Below the pieces are notes generated by a model. That model had not been told where the DNA came from and did not search any database. It was given only the letters and a program-made list of their open reading frames with translations. From Agromyces mediolanus (GTDB lineage: Bacteria; Actinomycetota; Actinomycetes; Actinomycetales; Microbacteriaceae), in contig NZ_JAMBNX010000010.1 of NCBI RefSeq assembly GCF_023715325.1, positions 90,302 through 154,301 of the forward strand: a stretch of DNA of 64,000 bases, read 5' to 3'. Both the position numbers and the translations under genes were made by a program. This document shows positions 16,323 to 24,961 of the stretch, piece by piece. The number at the start of each line of letters is the position of its first letter. The stretch's first letter is position 1.

Positions 16323-16440
16323 ACTTAGTTACGTAAACGTAATAAGTTCGTGATTGTTGGCGTTGTTCCTTCGTGCAGGATGAATCTGCGTCGAGATTCT
16401 GCACGAATTCCATCCCTCGACGAATAAACAAGGAGGTTTG
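16323..16440 (+). promoter_or_regulatory. AT-rich promoter/leader with operator and 5' hairpin
   Basis: The base composition turns abruptly AT-rich before the binding-protein gene. ACTTAGTTACG-TAAA-CGTAATAAGT (16323-16347) is an inverted repeat with one bulged G, a likely operator. TTCGTGCAG (16370-16378) pairs with CTGCACGAA (16399-16407) to form a leader hairpin. AAGGAGG at 16430-16436 is a strong ribosome binding site. Confidence 0.6.
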
Positions 16441-18246
16441 ATGCGTACGACTGTGATGCGGCGCCTGCTCGCCCCCATCGGGATCGCCGCGGCCGCGGTC
16501 CTCGTGGTCACCGGCTGCACCGCGCAGGGCGACGAGGCGTCGAGCGGCAAGGACTCCGTCAGCTACGCGCTGCCGGCCGGCACGGGCCCGAACTGGATCC
16601 TGCCGATCTCGAGCCCCGACACGATGGCCACCCACAACAGCGCGATCAAGGCGACGATGTGGCCGCGCCTGTTCGAGTACAACGGCACCAGCGGCACCAT
16701 GGAGTGGGACCAGAAGGCCTCCGCCGCCAAGGAGTACGAGTTCTCCGACGACAACCTCTCGGTCACGATCACCCTGGCCGACCTCGACTGGTCGGACGGC
16801 GAGCCCGTCTCCTCGCGCGACGTCGAGTTCTGGTACAACCTCGTGCGTTTCAACGCCGAGAAGACCGGCGGCTACTCGGCCGGCCTGATCCCCGACAACA
16901 TCACGAACTTCGAGATCGTCGACGAGAAGACCTTCACGCTGACCTTCAGCCAGGTCTACAACGAGGAGTTCCTCCTCGCCAACCAGCTGAGCCTCGTCTA
17001 CCCCATGCCGCAGCACGCCTGGGACAAGACGAGCGCCGACGGCGAGATCGGCGACTTCGACCGCGACGAGGCATCCGCCGTCCAGGTCTTCGACTACCTC
17101 TTCTCCGAGGCGAAGGACATGAAGACCTACGCCACGAACGAGCTCTGGCAGACCGTCTCGGGTCCGTACGTCGTGAAGAGCTGGTCGGACTCCGGCCAGG
17201 TCGAGCTGACCGCGAACACGAAGTACACGGGTGAGGACACGCCGTCCATCCCGAACGTCACCTTCCTGCCCTTCACCTCGGCGGATGCCGAGATGAACGT
17301 CGTCCGTTCGGGCGAGGTCGACTACGGCTACGTCACGAGCGCGCAGCTCACCAACGAGGCCCAGTTCACCGACCTCGGCTACCGCGTCGAGCCGTGGGCC
17401 GGCTGGTCGATCACGTACATGCCGTACAACTTCGCGAACCCCGAGATGGGTCCGATCTTCGACCAGCTCTACATCCGCCAGGCGCTGCAGCACGCCGTCG
17501 ACCAGGAGACCATCTCCGACGTCATCTGGCACGGTGCGGCGACGCCCGACTACGGCCCCGTCCCGCAGACGCAGGACAGCGCCTACCTGTCGAAGGAGCA
17601 GAAGGACAACCCCTACCCCTTCGACCTCGACGCGGCGGCGAAGCTCCTCGCCGACCACGGCTGGACCGCCGGCTCCGGCGGCACCCTCGAGTGCACCGCC
17701 CCCGGCACCGGTGCGGACCAGTGCGGCGCAGGCATCGAGGCGGGCAAGAAGCTCGAGATCGTCGTCACCACGCAGAACGGCTCGCAGGAGACCGACAACA
17801 TGATGAGCGAGATCCAGTCCTCGCTCGGCAAGATCGGCGTCGCCATGACGATCGACTCGAAGCCGCTCGACTCGGTGCTCACCGAGGCGCAGTCCTGCAA
17901 GACCGAGGGCTCGACCACGTGCTCGTGGCAGCTCGTCTTCTTCGGCACGGCCGGCTCGTGGTACTTCCCGGCCTACCCGACCGGTGAGCGCGTCTTCGCG
18001 AAGGACACGAAGTGGAACGCGGGCCAGTACGACAACCCGGAGGCCGAGGAGCTCATCACCCAGATGACCGCGTCGACCGACAGCGAGATCTCGCAGAAGT
18101 ACTCGGCCCTGCTCGCGCAGGACCTCCCGGTCATGTGGATGCCGAACCCGGTCTACCAGGTCTCGGTGATCAAGGACGGCCTCGACGTCGGGCACCAGGA
18201 CCCGGGCGCGTCGTTCTTCCCGCAGCGCTGGTCCTGGAGCGAGTGA
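16441..18246 (+). CDS. ABC importer solute-binding lipoprotein (SBP_bac_5)
   Basis: A 601-residue extracytoplasmic binding protein of the oligopeptide/dipeptide class (family 5), which also includes some oligosaccharide binders. A signal peptide with lipobox VVTGC places the lipidated Cys near residue 24. The mature protein has the family pattern: WSDGEPVSSRDVEFWYNL at about 118-135, then an internal Y-I-RQALQHAVDQETISDVIWHGA block. The ATG at 16441 follows AAGGAGG; the TTG three bases earlier is less likely. It is the first gene of a six-gene operon with two permeases, a double ATPase, CutC-like protein and ROK kinase. The ligand may be a peptide or an amino-sugar compound. Confidence 0.92.
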   Translation: MRTTVMRRLLAPIGIAAAAVLVVTGCTAQGDEASSGKDSVSYALPAGTGPNWILPISSPDTMATHNSAIKATMWPRLFEYNGTSGTMEWDQKASAAKEYEFSDDNLSVTITLADLDWSDGEPVSSRDVEFWYNLVRFNAEKTGGYSAGLIPDNITNFEIVDEKTFTLTFSQVYNEEFLLANQLSLVYPMPQHAWDKTSADGEIGDFDRDEASAVQVFDYLFSEAKDMKTYATNELWQTVSGPYVVKSWSDSGQVELTANTKYTGEDTPSIPNVTFLPFTSADAEMNVVRSGEVDYGYVTSAQLTNEAQFTDLGYRVEPWAGWSITYMPYNFANPEMGPIFDQLYIRQALQHAVDQETISDVIWHGAATPDYGPVPQTQDSAYLSKEQKDNPYPFDLDAAAKLLADHGWTAGSGGTLECTAPGTGADQCGAGIEAGKKLEIVVTTQNGSQETDNMMSEIQSSLGKIGVAMTIDSKPLDSVLTEAQSCKTEGSTTCSWQLVFFGTAGSWYFPAYPTGERVFAKDTKWNAGQYDNPEAEELITQMTASTDSEISQKYSALLAQDLPVMWMPNPVYQVSVIKDGLDVGHQDPGASFFPQRWSWSE

Positions 18247-18292
18247 CCGGGCCCGTCCCGGCACGAACGTGAAGTGAAGTAAGGCAGTAGTC

Positions 18293-19300
18293 ATGGTGGA
18301 AGCAGCGCGGACCGCGGTCCGAACCGCGTCGGGCGGTGCCGGGATCCTCCGGTTCCTCGGCCGACGACTCGTTCAGGGGGTGATCGTGATCCTGATCGTC
18401 ACCCTGATCGTGTTCGCGCTGCTCCACCTGGCCATGCCGCAGGGGCCCGCCCAGGGCATCCTCGGCATGCAGGCGACGCAGGAGCAGATCGACGCGTTCA
18501 ACCGCGCGAACGGCTTCGACCGCCCGCTGTGGCAGCAGTACTTCACGTTCCTCTCGCAGATCGCCGTCGGCGACCTGGGCGACTCGTTCAAGTTGAACCG
18601 CCCGGTCGCCGACGCGATCGGCCAGCGTCTGCCGAAGACGCTGGTGCTCGCGCTCATCTCGATGGCGGTCGCCCTCGTCGTGGCGATCCCGATGGGCATC
18701 TACCAGGCGGTCCGTCGCGGCAAGACCGGCGACTACGTCTTCACCACGATGAACTTCATCATCTACTCGACGCCGTCGTTCTTCCTCGGCCTCGTGCTCG
18801 TCATCGTCTTCGCCCAGTGGCTCGGCCTCGTGCCCGCGCTCGCCCCGCAGGGCGACACCGTCGCCCAGGTGCTCGCGAAGCCCGCGGGACTCGTGCTCCC
18901 CGTCGCGACCGCCGCGCTCGGCATCATCGCCACGATCTCCCGCTACATGCGCTCGGCGACGATCGACAACCTCTCCGAGGACTACGTCCGCACCGCCCGC
19001 GCGAAGGGCACCCCGATGCCCGTCGTCATCCGCCGGCACGTCGTGCGCAACTCGCTGACGCCGGTGATCGCGATGCTCGGCTACTACCTCCCCGTGATGT
19101 TCGGCGGCATGATCGTCGTCGAGTCGCTCTTCAACTACCCCGGCATGGGCCTCCTGTTCTGGACCAGCGCGCAGACCGGCGACTACCCGGTGCTGCTCGG
19201 CTGCGTGCTCGTGATCGCGGTCGCCACCGTCGTCGGCTCGATCCTCGCCGACCTCGTGCAGGCCCTGCTGAACCCGCGCACCCGAGGAGAGCTCGCATGA
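18293..19300 (+). CDS. ABC importer permease, DppB type
   Basis: A 335-residue inner-membrane permease of the dipeptide/oligopeptide importer family. After a charged N-terminus, the first helix LVQGVIVILIVTLIVFALLHLAM is followed by the DppB-type extracytoplasmic loop (GFDRPLWQQYFTFL, GDLGDSF) and five further helices. The EAA loop that docks on the ATPase is seen as DYVRTARAKGTPMPVVIRRHVVRN at about 226-249. It follows the binding protein by 46 bp and overlaps the next permease by four bases (ATGA). Confidence 0.93.
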   Translation: MVEAARTAVRTASGGAGILRFLGRRLVQGVIVILIVTLIVFALLHLAMPQGPAQGILGMQATQEQIDAFNRANGFDRPLWQQYFTFLSQIAVGDLGDSFKLNRPVADAIGQRLPKTLVLALISMAVALVVAIPMGIYQAVRRGKTGDYVFTTMNFIIYSTPSFFLGLVLVIVFAQWLGLVPALAPQGDTVAQVLAKPAGLVLPVATAALGIIATISRYMRSATIDNLSEDYVRTARAKGTPMPVVIRRHVVRNSLTPVIAMLGYYLPVMFGGMIVVESLFNYPGMGLLFWTSAQTGDYPVLLGCVLVIAVATVVGSILADLVQALLNPRTRGELA

Positions 19301-20190
19301 CGACCGCCACCGCAGCCCAGCCGGCGACGCAGCCGGCCGCCCGCTCGCCGTTCCGCCGCGGGCTCCGCCGATTCCTGCAGAACAAGCTCGCCCTCTTCGG
19401 CGTCGTCACGATCGTGCTGTTCCTGCTGTTCTGCTTCCTCGGGCCGCTCCTGCACCCGACCGATCAGGTGCACACCGACCTGAAGAGCACGATGCTCCCA
19501 CCCGGCACGCCCGGTCACCCCCTCGGCACCGACGACGTCGGCTACGACGTGCTCGGCCGGCTGATGATCGGCGGGCAGGTGTCGATCCTCATCGGCCTCG
19601 CCGCCGGCATCCTCGCGACCGTGATCGGCACCCTGTGGGGCGCCATCGCCGGCTACGTCGGCGGCACCGTCGACGCCGTGATGATGCGCGTCGTCGACGC
19701 GGGCATCGCCATCCCGGCGACGTTCCTGCTGCTCATCCTCTCCGCGATCATGCGGCCGAGCGTGCCGCTCATGATCGTCGTCATCGGCCTCGTCTCGTGG
19801 CTCGTACCGGCGCGGCTCGTGCGCGCCGAGTCGATCTCGCTGAAGTCCCGCGAGTACGTGCTCGCAATCCGTGCGATGGGCGGCACCCACGGCCGCGCCG
19901 TGGTGAAGCACATCGTGCCGAACACGGTCGGCACGATCGTGGTGAACGCGACCTTCCAGGTCGCCGACGCGATCCTCCTCGTCGCGTACGTCTCGTTCCT
20001 CGGCATGGGGCTGCAGAAGCCCGCGACCGACTGGGGCGCGATGCTCACGGGCGGGATGACGTACACCTACGCCGGTGCGTGGTGGCTGATCTTCCCCGCC
20101 GGCCTCTGCATCGTGCTGACCGTCTGCGCCTTCAACAGCATCGGCGACGGTCTGCGCGACTTCTTCGACGTGAAGGGACGCGACCGTTGA
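19297..20190 (+). CDS. ABC importer permease, DppC type
   Basis: A 297-residue permease that pairs with the DppB-type subunit. The N-terminal region RRGLRRFLQNKLALFG leads into helix 1, then the DppC signature HPLGTDDVGYDVLGRLMIGG at about 74-93, and the EAA loop SREYVLAIRAMGGTHGRAVV at about 186-205. The ATG at 19297 shares ATGA with the previous stop, and its own stop shares TTGA with the ATPase start, so the three genes are translationally coupled. Confidence 0.93.
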   Translation: MTTATAAQPATQPAARSPFRRGLRRFLQNKLALFGVVTIVLFLLFCFLGPLLHPTDQVHTDLKSTMLPPGTPGHPLGTDDVGYDVLGRLMIGGQVSILIGLAAGILATVIGTLWGAIAGYVGGTVDAVMMRVVDAGIAIPATFLLLILSAIMRPSVPLMIVVIGLVSWLVPARLVRAESISLKSREYVLAIRAMGGTHGRAVVKHIVPNTVGTIVVNATFQVADAILLVAYVSFLGMGLQKPATDWGAMLTGGMTYTYAGAWWLIFPAGLCIVLTVCAFNSIGDGLRDFFDVKGRDR

Positions 20191-21923
20191 GCGCCACCGA
20201 CCGCACGGCCACCCCGGTCCAGGGCACGGATGACGCGGAGGCGCCCATGCTCCGCATCCGCGATCTCGCCGTCACCTTCCGCACCGACGACGGCCCCGTC
20301 GAGGCCGTCCGCGGCATCGACCTCGACGTGCGCCGCGGCGAGGTGCTCGCCCTCGTCGGCGAATCGGGCTCCGGCAAGTCGGTGACCGCGATGGCGGTGC
20401 TCTCCCTGCTGCCGGCGACGGCGACGCGCACGGGCTCGATCGAGCTCGACGGTCGCGAGCTCACGACGCTCACCGAGGCGCAGCTGAACGGCGTCCGCGG
20501 CAAGGAGATCTCGATGGTCTTCCAGGAGCCGATGACCGCGTTGAACCCGTCGATGCGCATCGGCGACCAGATCGCCGAGGCACTGCTGAACCACGGTGTC
20601 GGCACCAAGCAGGAGGCCGCGCGCCGCGCCGTCGAGCTGCTCGCCCGGGTCGGCATCCCCGAGCCCGAGCGCCGCGCCGCCGGCTACGCGCACGAGATGT
20701 CCGGCGGCCAGCGCCAGCGCGTCGTCATCGCGATCGCGCTCGCCTGCGAGCCGAAGCTGATCATCGCTGACGAGCCGACGACGGCCCTCGACGTGACGGT
20801 GCAGGCCGAGATCCTCGACCTGATCCGCGAGCTCGCGCACTCGAGCGGCACCTCGTTCCTCCTCGTGACGCACAACATGGGCGTCGTCGCCGACATCGCC
20901 GACCGGGTCGCCGTGATGTACCGCGGCGAGATGGTCGAGCACGGCACCGCCTTGCAGGTGCTGCGCGAGCCGACCGCCGACTACACGAAGCGCCTCCTCG
21001 ACGCCGTGCCGCGGCTACCGGAGGGCGGCGAGACGGTGCCGCCCGCGGGCGAGCCCGACGGCACGGGTCCCGGCGGCGTCGCGCTGCCGGTGCCGGTGCT
21101 CTCGCTCCGCGAGTCGAGCGTCACGTACCGCAAGGCGGGCAAGAGCTTCACCGCTCTCGACGGGGTCTCCGTCGAGATCGCGGCGGGCGAGATCCTCGGC
21201 CTCGTCGGCGAGTCGGGCTCCGGCAAGTCGACGCTCGGCAAGGTCGCCCTCGGCCTCGCGCCGACCTCCGGCGGCGAGCTGCGCCTGTTCGGCGAGAAGC
21301 TCGGCCGCGGGGGTCTCCGCGGCCGGGCGGAGCGCCGGCTCCGCGGCCGCGTCGGCGCGATCTTCCAGGACCCGGGCTCGAGCCTCGACCCGCGCACCAC
21401 GGTCGGCGAGGCCATCGCCGAGCCGCTCGTCGTGCACCGCGCCGTGCGGCCCATGTCGGGGCGCGACCGGGCGGCGCGCGTGCGCGAGCTGCTCGAGGCC
21501 GTCGAGCTGCCCGCCTCGTACGCGAGCCGCTTCCCGCACGAGCTGTCCGGCGGTCAGCGTCAGCGCATCGGCCTGGCCCGCGCGATCGCGCTCGAACCGG
21601 AGCTCATCATCGCCGACGAGCCGACCTCGGCGCTCGACGTCTCGGTGCAGGCCGCGGTGCTGAAGGTGCTCCGCGAGCTGCAGGAGCGCATGGACTTCGC
21701 CTGCCTCTTCATCAGCCACGACCTCGCCGTCGTGCACGAGTTCTCGCACCGCGTCGCGGTCATGCACGAGGGCCGCATCGTCGAGCTCGGCGCGACCGAC
21801 GACGTGCTGCTGCGCCCGCAGCACCCGTACTCGCAGCGGCTGCTCGCCTCGGTGCCGGTGCCCGACCCGGTGGCGCAGCGCGAGCGCCGTATCGCCCGCC
21901 TCGCCGCCCGGAGCGCCGCATGA
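20187..21923 (+). CDS. ABC importer ATPase with two nucleotide-binding domains
   Basis: A 578-residue fused ATPase equivalent to DppD plus DppF. Domain 1 (about 20-275) and domain 2 (about 305-565) each carry Walker A GESGSGKS, signature SGGQRQR and Walker B LIIADEPT. The start is TTG 20187, which overlaps the permease stop as TTGA; an ATG at 20247 is possible but would leave a gap and trim only an unstructured head. The frame continues upstream only as antisense-free read-through of the permease region. It powers the importer encoded by the previous three genes. Confidence 0.93.
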   Translation: MSATDRTATPVQGTDDAEAPMLRIRDLAVTFRTDDGPVEAVRGIDLDVRRGEVLALVGESGSGKSVTAMAVLSLLPATATRTGSIELDGRELTTLTEAQLNGVRGKEISMVFQEPMTALNPSMRIGDQIAEALLNHGVGTKQEAARRAVELLARVGIPEPERRAAGYAHEMSGGQRQRVVIAIALACEPKLIIADEPTTALDVTVQAEILDLIRELAHSSGTSFLLVTHNMGVVADIADRVAVMYRGEMVEHGTALQVLREPTADYTKRLLDAVPRLPEGGETVPPAGEPDGTGPGGVALPVPVLSLRESSVTYRKAGKSFTALDGVSVEIAAGEILGLVGESGSGKSTLGKVALGLAPTSGGELRLFGEKLGRGGLRGRAERRLRGRVGAIFQDPGSSLDPRTTVGEAIAEPLVVHRAVRPMSGRDRAARVRELLEAVELPASYASRFPHELSGGQRQRIGLARAIALEPELIIADEPTSALDVSVQAAVLKVLRELQERMDFACLFISHDLAVVHEFSHRVAVMHEGRIVELGATDDVLLRPQHPYSQRLLASVPVPDPVAQRERRIARLAARSAA

Positions 21924-22774
21924 GCGCGGGGAACGCGGGGAACGCGGTCACGCTCGAGCTCATCGCCCAGGATGCCGCGGCGGTCCGCGTCGCGGCGTCG
22001 ATCGGCGCCGCCCGGGTGGAACTCTGCCAGGCGCTCGCGCTCGGCGGGCTGACGCCCTCGCTCGGCACGATCGAGGCGGCGGTGCAGGCGGCGGCCGAAG
22101 CACCTGCGTCGTCCGAGGCATCCGCGTCGTCCGAGGCATCCGCGTCGTCCGGCGCCGACCGCGTCGGCGTGCACGTGCTCATCCGCCCGCGCGGCGGCGG
22201 CTTCCAGTACACGGCCGACGAGGTCGCCGTGATGGCGGCCGACGTGCGCGCCGCGGTGGCGGCGGGCGCGGCGGGCGTCGTCATCGGCTGCCTCGACGAG
22301 GCGGGCCGCTTCGACCTCGACGGCATGCGCCGACTGCGGGATGCCGCGGGCTCGGCCGGCGTCGCGGCGCACCGCGCGATCGACGTCTCGGCCGACCCGC
22401 TCGCGGCGCTCGACGCCCTCATCGGGCTCGGCGTCGAGCGGGTGCTCACCTCCGGCGCCGCGCCGACCGCGCTCGCGGGAGCCGACACCTTGCGCGCCTT
22501 CGTCGAGCGTGCCGAGGGCCGCATCGTCGTGATGGCCGGCGGCGGGGTCACCGCGGCGGATGCGGCCGGCATCCTCGCGTCCGGCGTACGCGATCTGCAC
22601 TTCTCGGCCAAGCGCACGATCGCGGGCGATGCCGGCGGCGTGAGCATGGGCTCCGCCGGGAGCGGGGTCGGCGACTACGAGGTCGCGGATGCCGCGATCG
22701 CCCGCGAGATCGCCGAGGCCGCGCACGCGGCGGCGGCCTCCTTCGGCTCGACCACTGGCGGTGCCGCTCGATGA
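21920..22774 (+). CDS. cutC: CutC family protein
   Basis: A 284-residue TIM-barrel protein of the CutC family, historically linked to copper homeostasis though the biochemical role is unsettled; in several bacteria CutC homologues lie with amino-sugar or cell-wall-sugar genes. Family blocks: GAARVELCQALALGGLTPSLG at the N-terminus, VLIRPRGGGFQYTADEV, HRAIDVSADPLAALDALI, GVERVLTSG and GVRDLHFSAKR. An extra Ser-Glu-Ala repeat of about 20 residues (SSEASASSEASASSG, about 59-75) is inserted before the RPRGG strand and is encoded by near-identical 18-base repeats. ATGA overlaps on both sides put it firmly in the importer operon. Confidence 0.9.
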   Translation: MSAGNAGNAVTLELIAQDAAAVRVAASIGAARVELCQALALGGLTPSLGTIEAAVQAAAEAPASSEASASSEASASSGADRVGVHVLIRPRGGGFQYTADEVAVMAADVRAAVAAGAAGVVIGCLDEAGRFDLDGMRRLRDAAGSAGVAAHRAIDVSADPLAALDALIGLGVERVLTSGAAPTALAGADTLRAFVERAEGRIVVMAGGGVTAADAAGILASGVRDLHFSAKRTIAGDAGGVSMGSAGSGVGDYEVADAAIAREIAEAAHAAAASFGSTTGGAAR

Positions 22775-23688
22775 TCGGCTCCACCGTGCTCGGGCTGGAT
22801 GTCGGCGGCTCGAGCGTGAAGTACCGGCTTGCCTCGGCCGGCCAGGCGGACGGGATGCCGGACGCCGTCGCGGCGGGCGTCGCCCCCGCCCTCGCGGAAG
22901 AGCTGCCGGCGACCCTCGCCGAGCTCGCCCGCACCGTCTCCGCCGGGCACCGCCTCGCGGCCGTCGCGGTCGCGATCCCCGGGCTCGTGGACGAGGCGAC
23001 GGGCACCGTCATCCGCTCCTCGAACGTGCCCGCCCTCGACGGCCGCGCCCTCGGCCCCGAGCTGTCGGCCCTCCTCGGAGTGCCGGTGACGATCCTGAAC
23101 GACGGCCGCGCGGCGGCCGTCGCCGAGGCCCGCTGGGGTGCGGGCGCCGGCGAGCGCGACGTGTTCACGCTCGCGCTCGGCACGGGCATCGCCGGCTCGC
23201 ACCTCGTCGACGGCGTGATCGCGGACGGCGCGCACGGCTCGGCCGGCGAACTCGGGCACGTCGTCGTCGAGCCCGGCGGGCGACGCTGCTCCTGCGGGCA
23301 GCGTGGATGCCTGGAGACCCTCCTCGGCGCGCCGGCGCTCCGCCGCGCGTGGAACGCTGCCGGCGGCGAGGGCTCGGCCCGCGAGCTGCTGGCCGCCTAC
23401 GACGAGGGCGACCCCCGCGCCGTGCCGATCGTGCGCTCTGCGGCGCGGCACCTCGCCGACGCCGTGCTGACGCTACTCGCCCTCGTCGACCCCGGGGTCG
23501 TCATCGTCGGCGGCGGGCTCGCGAGCGCGCCGCACCGGCTGGTCGAGCTCGCGGCCGGGTACGTGGCCGAGCAGGCGACGTTCCACCGGGTGCCGCCGAT
23601 CGTTCCCGCCGAGCTCGGCCGCTGGGCCGGGGCCGTGGGAACCGCCGCGGAGGCCCGGGCGCTCGCCGCCCGCGTGGTCGCCGCCTGA
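22771..23688 (+). CDS. ROK-family sugar kinase
   Basis: A 305-residue ROK kinase (glucokinase, N-acetylglucosamine/N-acetylmannosamine kinase relatives). It has the phosphate motif GLDVGGSSVKYRL at about 8-20, the catalytic-region NDGRAAAVAEARWG with Asp at about 111, LALGTGIAGSHLVDG, the substrate motif GELGHVVVEPGGRRCSCGQRGCLE with the zinc Cys triplet, and VIVGGGL. There is no DNA-binding domain, so it is an enzyme, not a repressor. As the last gene of the importer operon it probably phosphorylates a sugar released from the imported compound. Confidence 0.9.
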   Translation: MIGSTVLGLDVGGSSVKYRLASAGQADGMPDAVAAGVAPALAEELPATLAELARTVSAGHRLAAVAVAIPGLVDEATGTVIRSSNVPALDGRALGPELSALLGVPVTILNDGRAAAVAEARWGAGAGERDVFTLALGTGIAGSHLVDGVIADGAHGSAGELGHVVVEPGGRRCSCGQRGCLETLLGAPALRRAWNAAGGEGSARELLAAYDEGDPRAVPIVRSAARHLADAVLTLLALVDPGVVIVGGGLASAPHRLVELAAGYVAEQATFHRVPPIVPAELGRWAGAVGTAAEARALAARVVAA

Positions 23689-24072
23689 GCCGGCGGAGCG
23701 GCGCCGGGTGCCCACACACGCCCGGCGCCGCTTCCGTCTTCCCTCCGGCCTGCCTGCGCCGCCTGCGCGCCCGCGCCACTTCGCCCCGCCCTCCGGCCCC
23801 ACCCCACGCGCCCGCGCCACTTCGCCCCGCCCTCCGGCCCCACCCCACGCGCCCGCGCCACTTCGCCCCGCCCTCCGGCCCCACCCCACGCGCCCGCGCC
23901 ACTTCGCCCTCGTTGCGCCAGCAAAGATGGCGCGTTCGCGTGCAAGTGGCGCGGGCGCTGCCGCGTTCGGCGCCGGCTCGATCCCGCCACGAACGGAATG
24001 GTGCGCGCCACTTCCGCGTTGCCACCTGGCACGGGGCGCCGTGCGGGCGCCGGCATCGACGGGGAGGCGCAT
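23689..24072. repeat. 41-bp tandem repeat and GCGCCACTT boxes between genes
   Basis: Units start at 23767, 23808, 23849 and 23890 with GCGCCCGCGCCACTTCGCCC, a 41-bp period with three full copies and a partial one ending near 23908. The flank holds further GCGCCACTT and AAGTGGCGC boxes (23945, 24005), the same core as the repeats at 15.4-16.1 kb. No gene is seen in this 384-bp stretch. Confidence 0.92.
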
Positions 24073-24507
24073 ATGTCAGCACAGGGCGAGGGTCGGGTCA
24101 GGCAGCTTCGGCTCGTGGCATCCGTCCCCGAGGGCGAGGACTTCGAGGCGACGCTCGCCTTCTACCGCGACGTGCTCGGGATGCCGGTGCAGGAGTCGTA
24201 CGAGGCCGAGGGCGACGCCCGGGTCGTGATCCTGGATGCCGGGCGCGCGACGCTCGAGCTGTCGAACGCCGCCCAGGTGCGCTTCATCGACCGGGTCGAG
24301 GCCGAGGGCAAGCCGAGCGCCGCGCTCCGGGTCGCCCTCGAGGTCGACGACTCCGTCGCTGCGACCGACGACGCGGTCGCGGGCGGCGCCGAGCTCGTCG
24401 CCGAGGCCCGCGAGACGCCCTGGCGCTCGATGAACGCTCGGTTGAACGGCCCGGCCGGTCTGCAGCTCACCCTGTTCCAGGAGCTGGGCGAGCCCGGCGA
24501 GGCGTAG
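24073..24507 (+). CDS. VOC/glyoxalase-fold protein
   Basis: A 144-residue vicinal-oxygen-chelate family protein with two beta-alpha-beta-beta-beta modules. Features are RQLRLVASV at the first strand, TLAFYRDVLGMPVQESY at about 27-43, DAGRATLELSN near 55-65, and the second module VALEVDDSVAATDDAVAGGAELVAE at about 85-110. The ATG at 24073 follows GGGGAGG. Such proteins are metal-dependent lyases, dioxygenases or drug-binding resistance proteins; no specific substrate can be given. It converges on, and overlaps by 41 bases, the PNPOx-like gene. Confidence 0.85.
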   Translation: MSAQGEGRVRQLRLVASVPEGEDFEATLAFYRDVLGMPVQESYEAEGDARVVILDAGRATLELSNAAQVRFIDRVEAEGKPSAALRVALEVDDSVAATDDAVAGGAELVAEARETPWRSMNARLNGPAGLQLTLFQELGEPGEA

Positions 24508-24925
24508 CGCCGAGCGCGACCTCGCGCATCACGGGCGTGGCGCCGCGGAAGTCGCCGTGCCTCGCCCAGTCCAGCTCGACGCGCACGAGCACGACCGTGC
24601 CGGCCTCGAAGGAGCCCGCGAACTCGGGGAAGGCCGCGAGGTACTCCGCCGTGCAGCGCTCGAGCTCCGCCCCGGTCGGCAGCTCGGCGCGCCCCTCGGC
24701 CTGCAGCGTGGTGCCGTCGGCGCCGCCGACGACGACGGCGACCCGGCCGTCGCGGCCGAGGTTCGCGATCTTCCGCGAGTCCGGCTTCGCGTCGAACAGC
24801 AGCTCACCCCGGTCGCTCGCGGTGATCGCGAGATAGGCGGCCTGCGGCGAGGCATCCGGCCCGAGGGTCGAGACGACGCCCGCCCGCTGTACCCGGACGT
24901 ACGCGATCAGCTCAGCCAGCTCCAT
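24467..24925 (-). CDS. Pyridoxamine 5'-phosphate oxidase-like (FMN/F420-binding split barrel) protein
   Basis: A 152-residue split-barrel protein of the PNPOx-like superfamily, which binds FMN or, in actinobacteria, often F420. Typical features are the start LAELIAYVRVQRAGVVSTLGPDASPQAAYLAI, then ELLFDAKPDSRKIANLGRDGRVAVVV at about 42-68 (the flavin-phosphate strand-helix) and a C-terminal VVLVRVELDWARHGDF. The last 14 residues overlap the convergent VOC gene. The reaction is not predictable. Confidence 0.85.
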   Translation of the reverse strand: MELAELIAYVRVQRAGVVSTLGPDASPQAAYLAITASDRGELLFDAKPDSRKIANLGRDGRVAVVVGGADGTTLQAEGRAELPTGAELERCTAEYLAAFPEFAGSFEAGTVVLVRVELDWARHGDFRGATPVMREVALGATPRRARPAPGTG

Positions 24926-24961
24926 CGCGCCAGCGTATCGGGCGCGATCCCGGCCGGCGCC

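Noticed and set aside
15362..16330. Many 100-240-residue frames on both strands
   Set aside because: They translate the 163-bp and shorter tandem repeats and have no start signals or folds.
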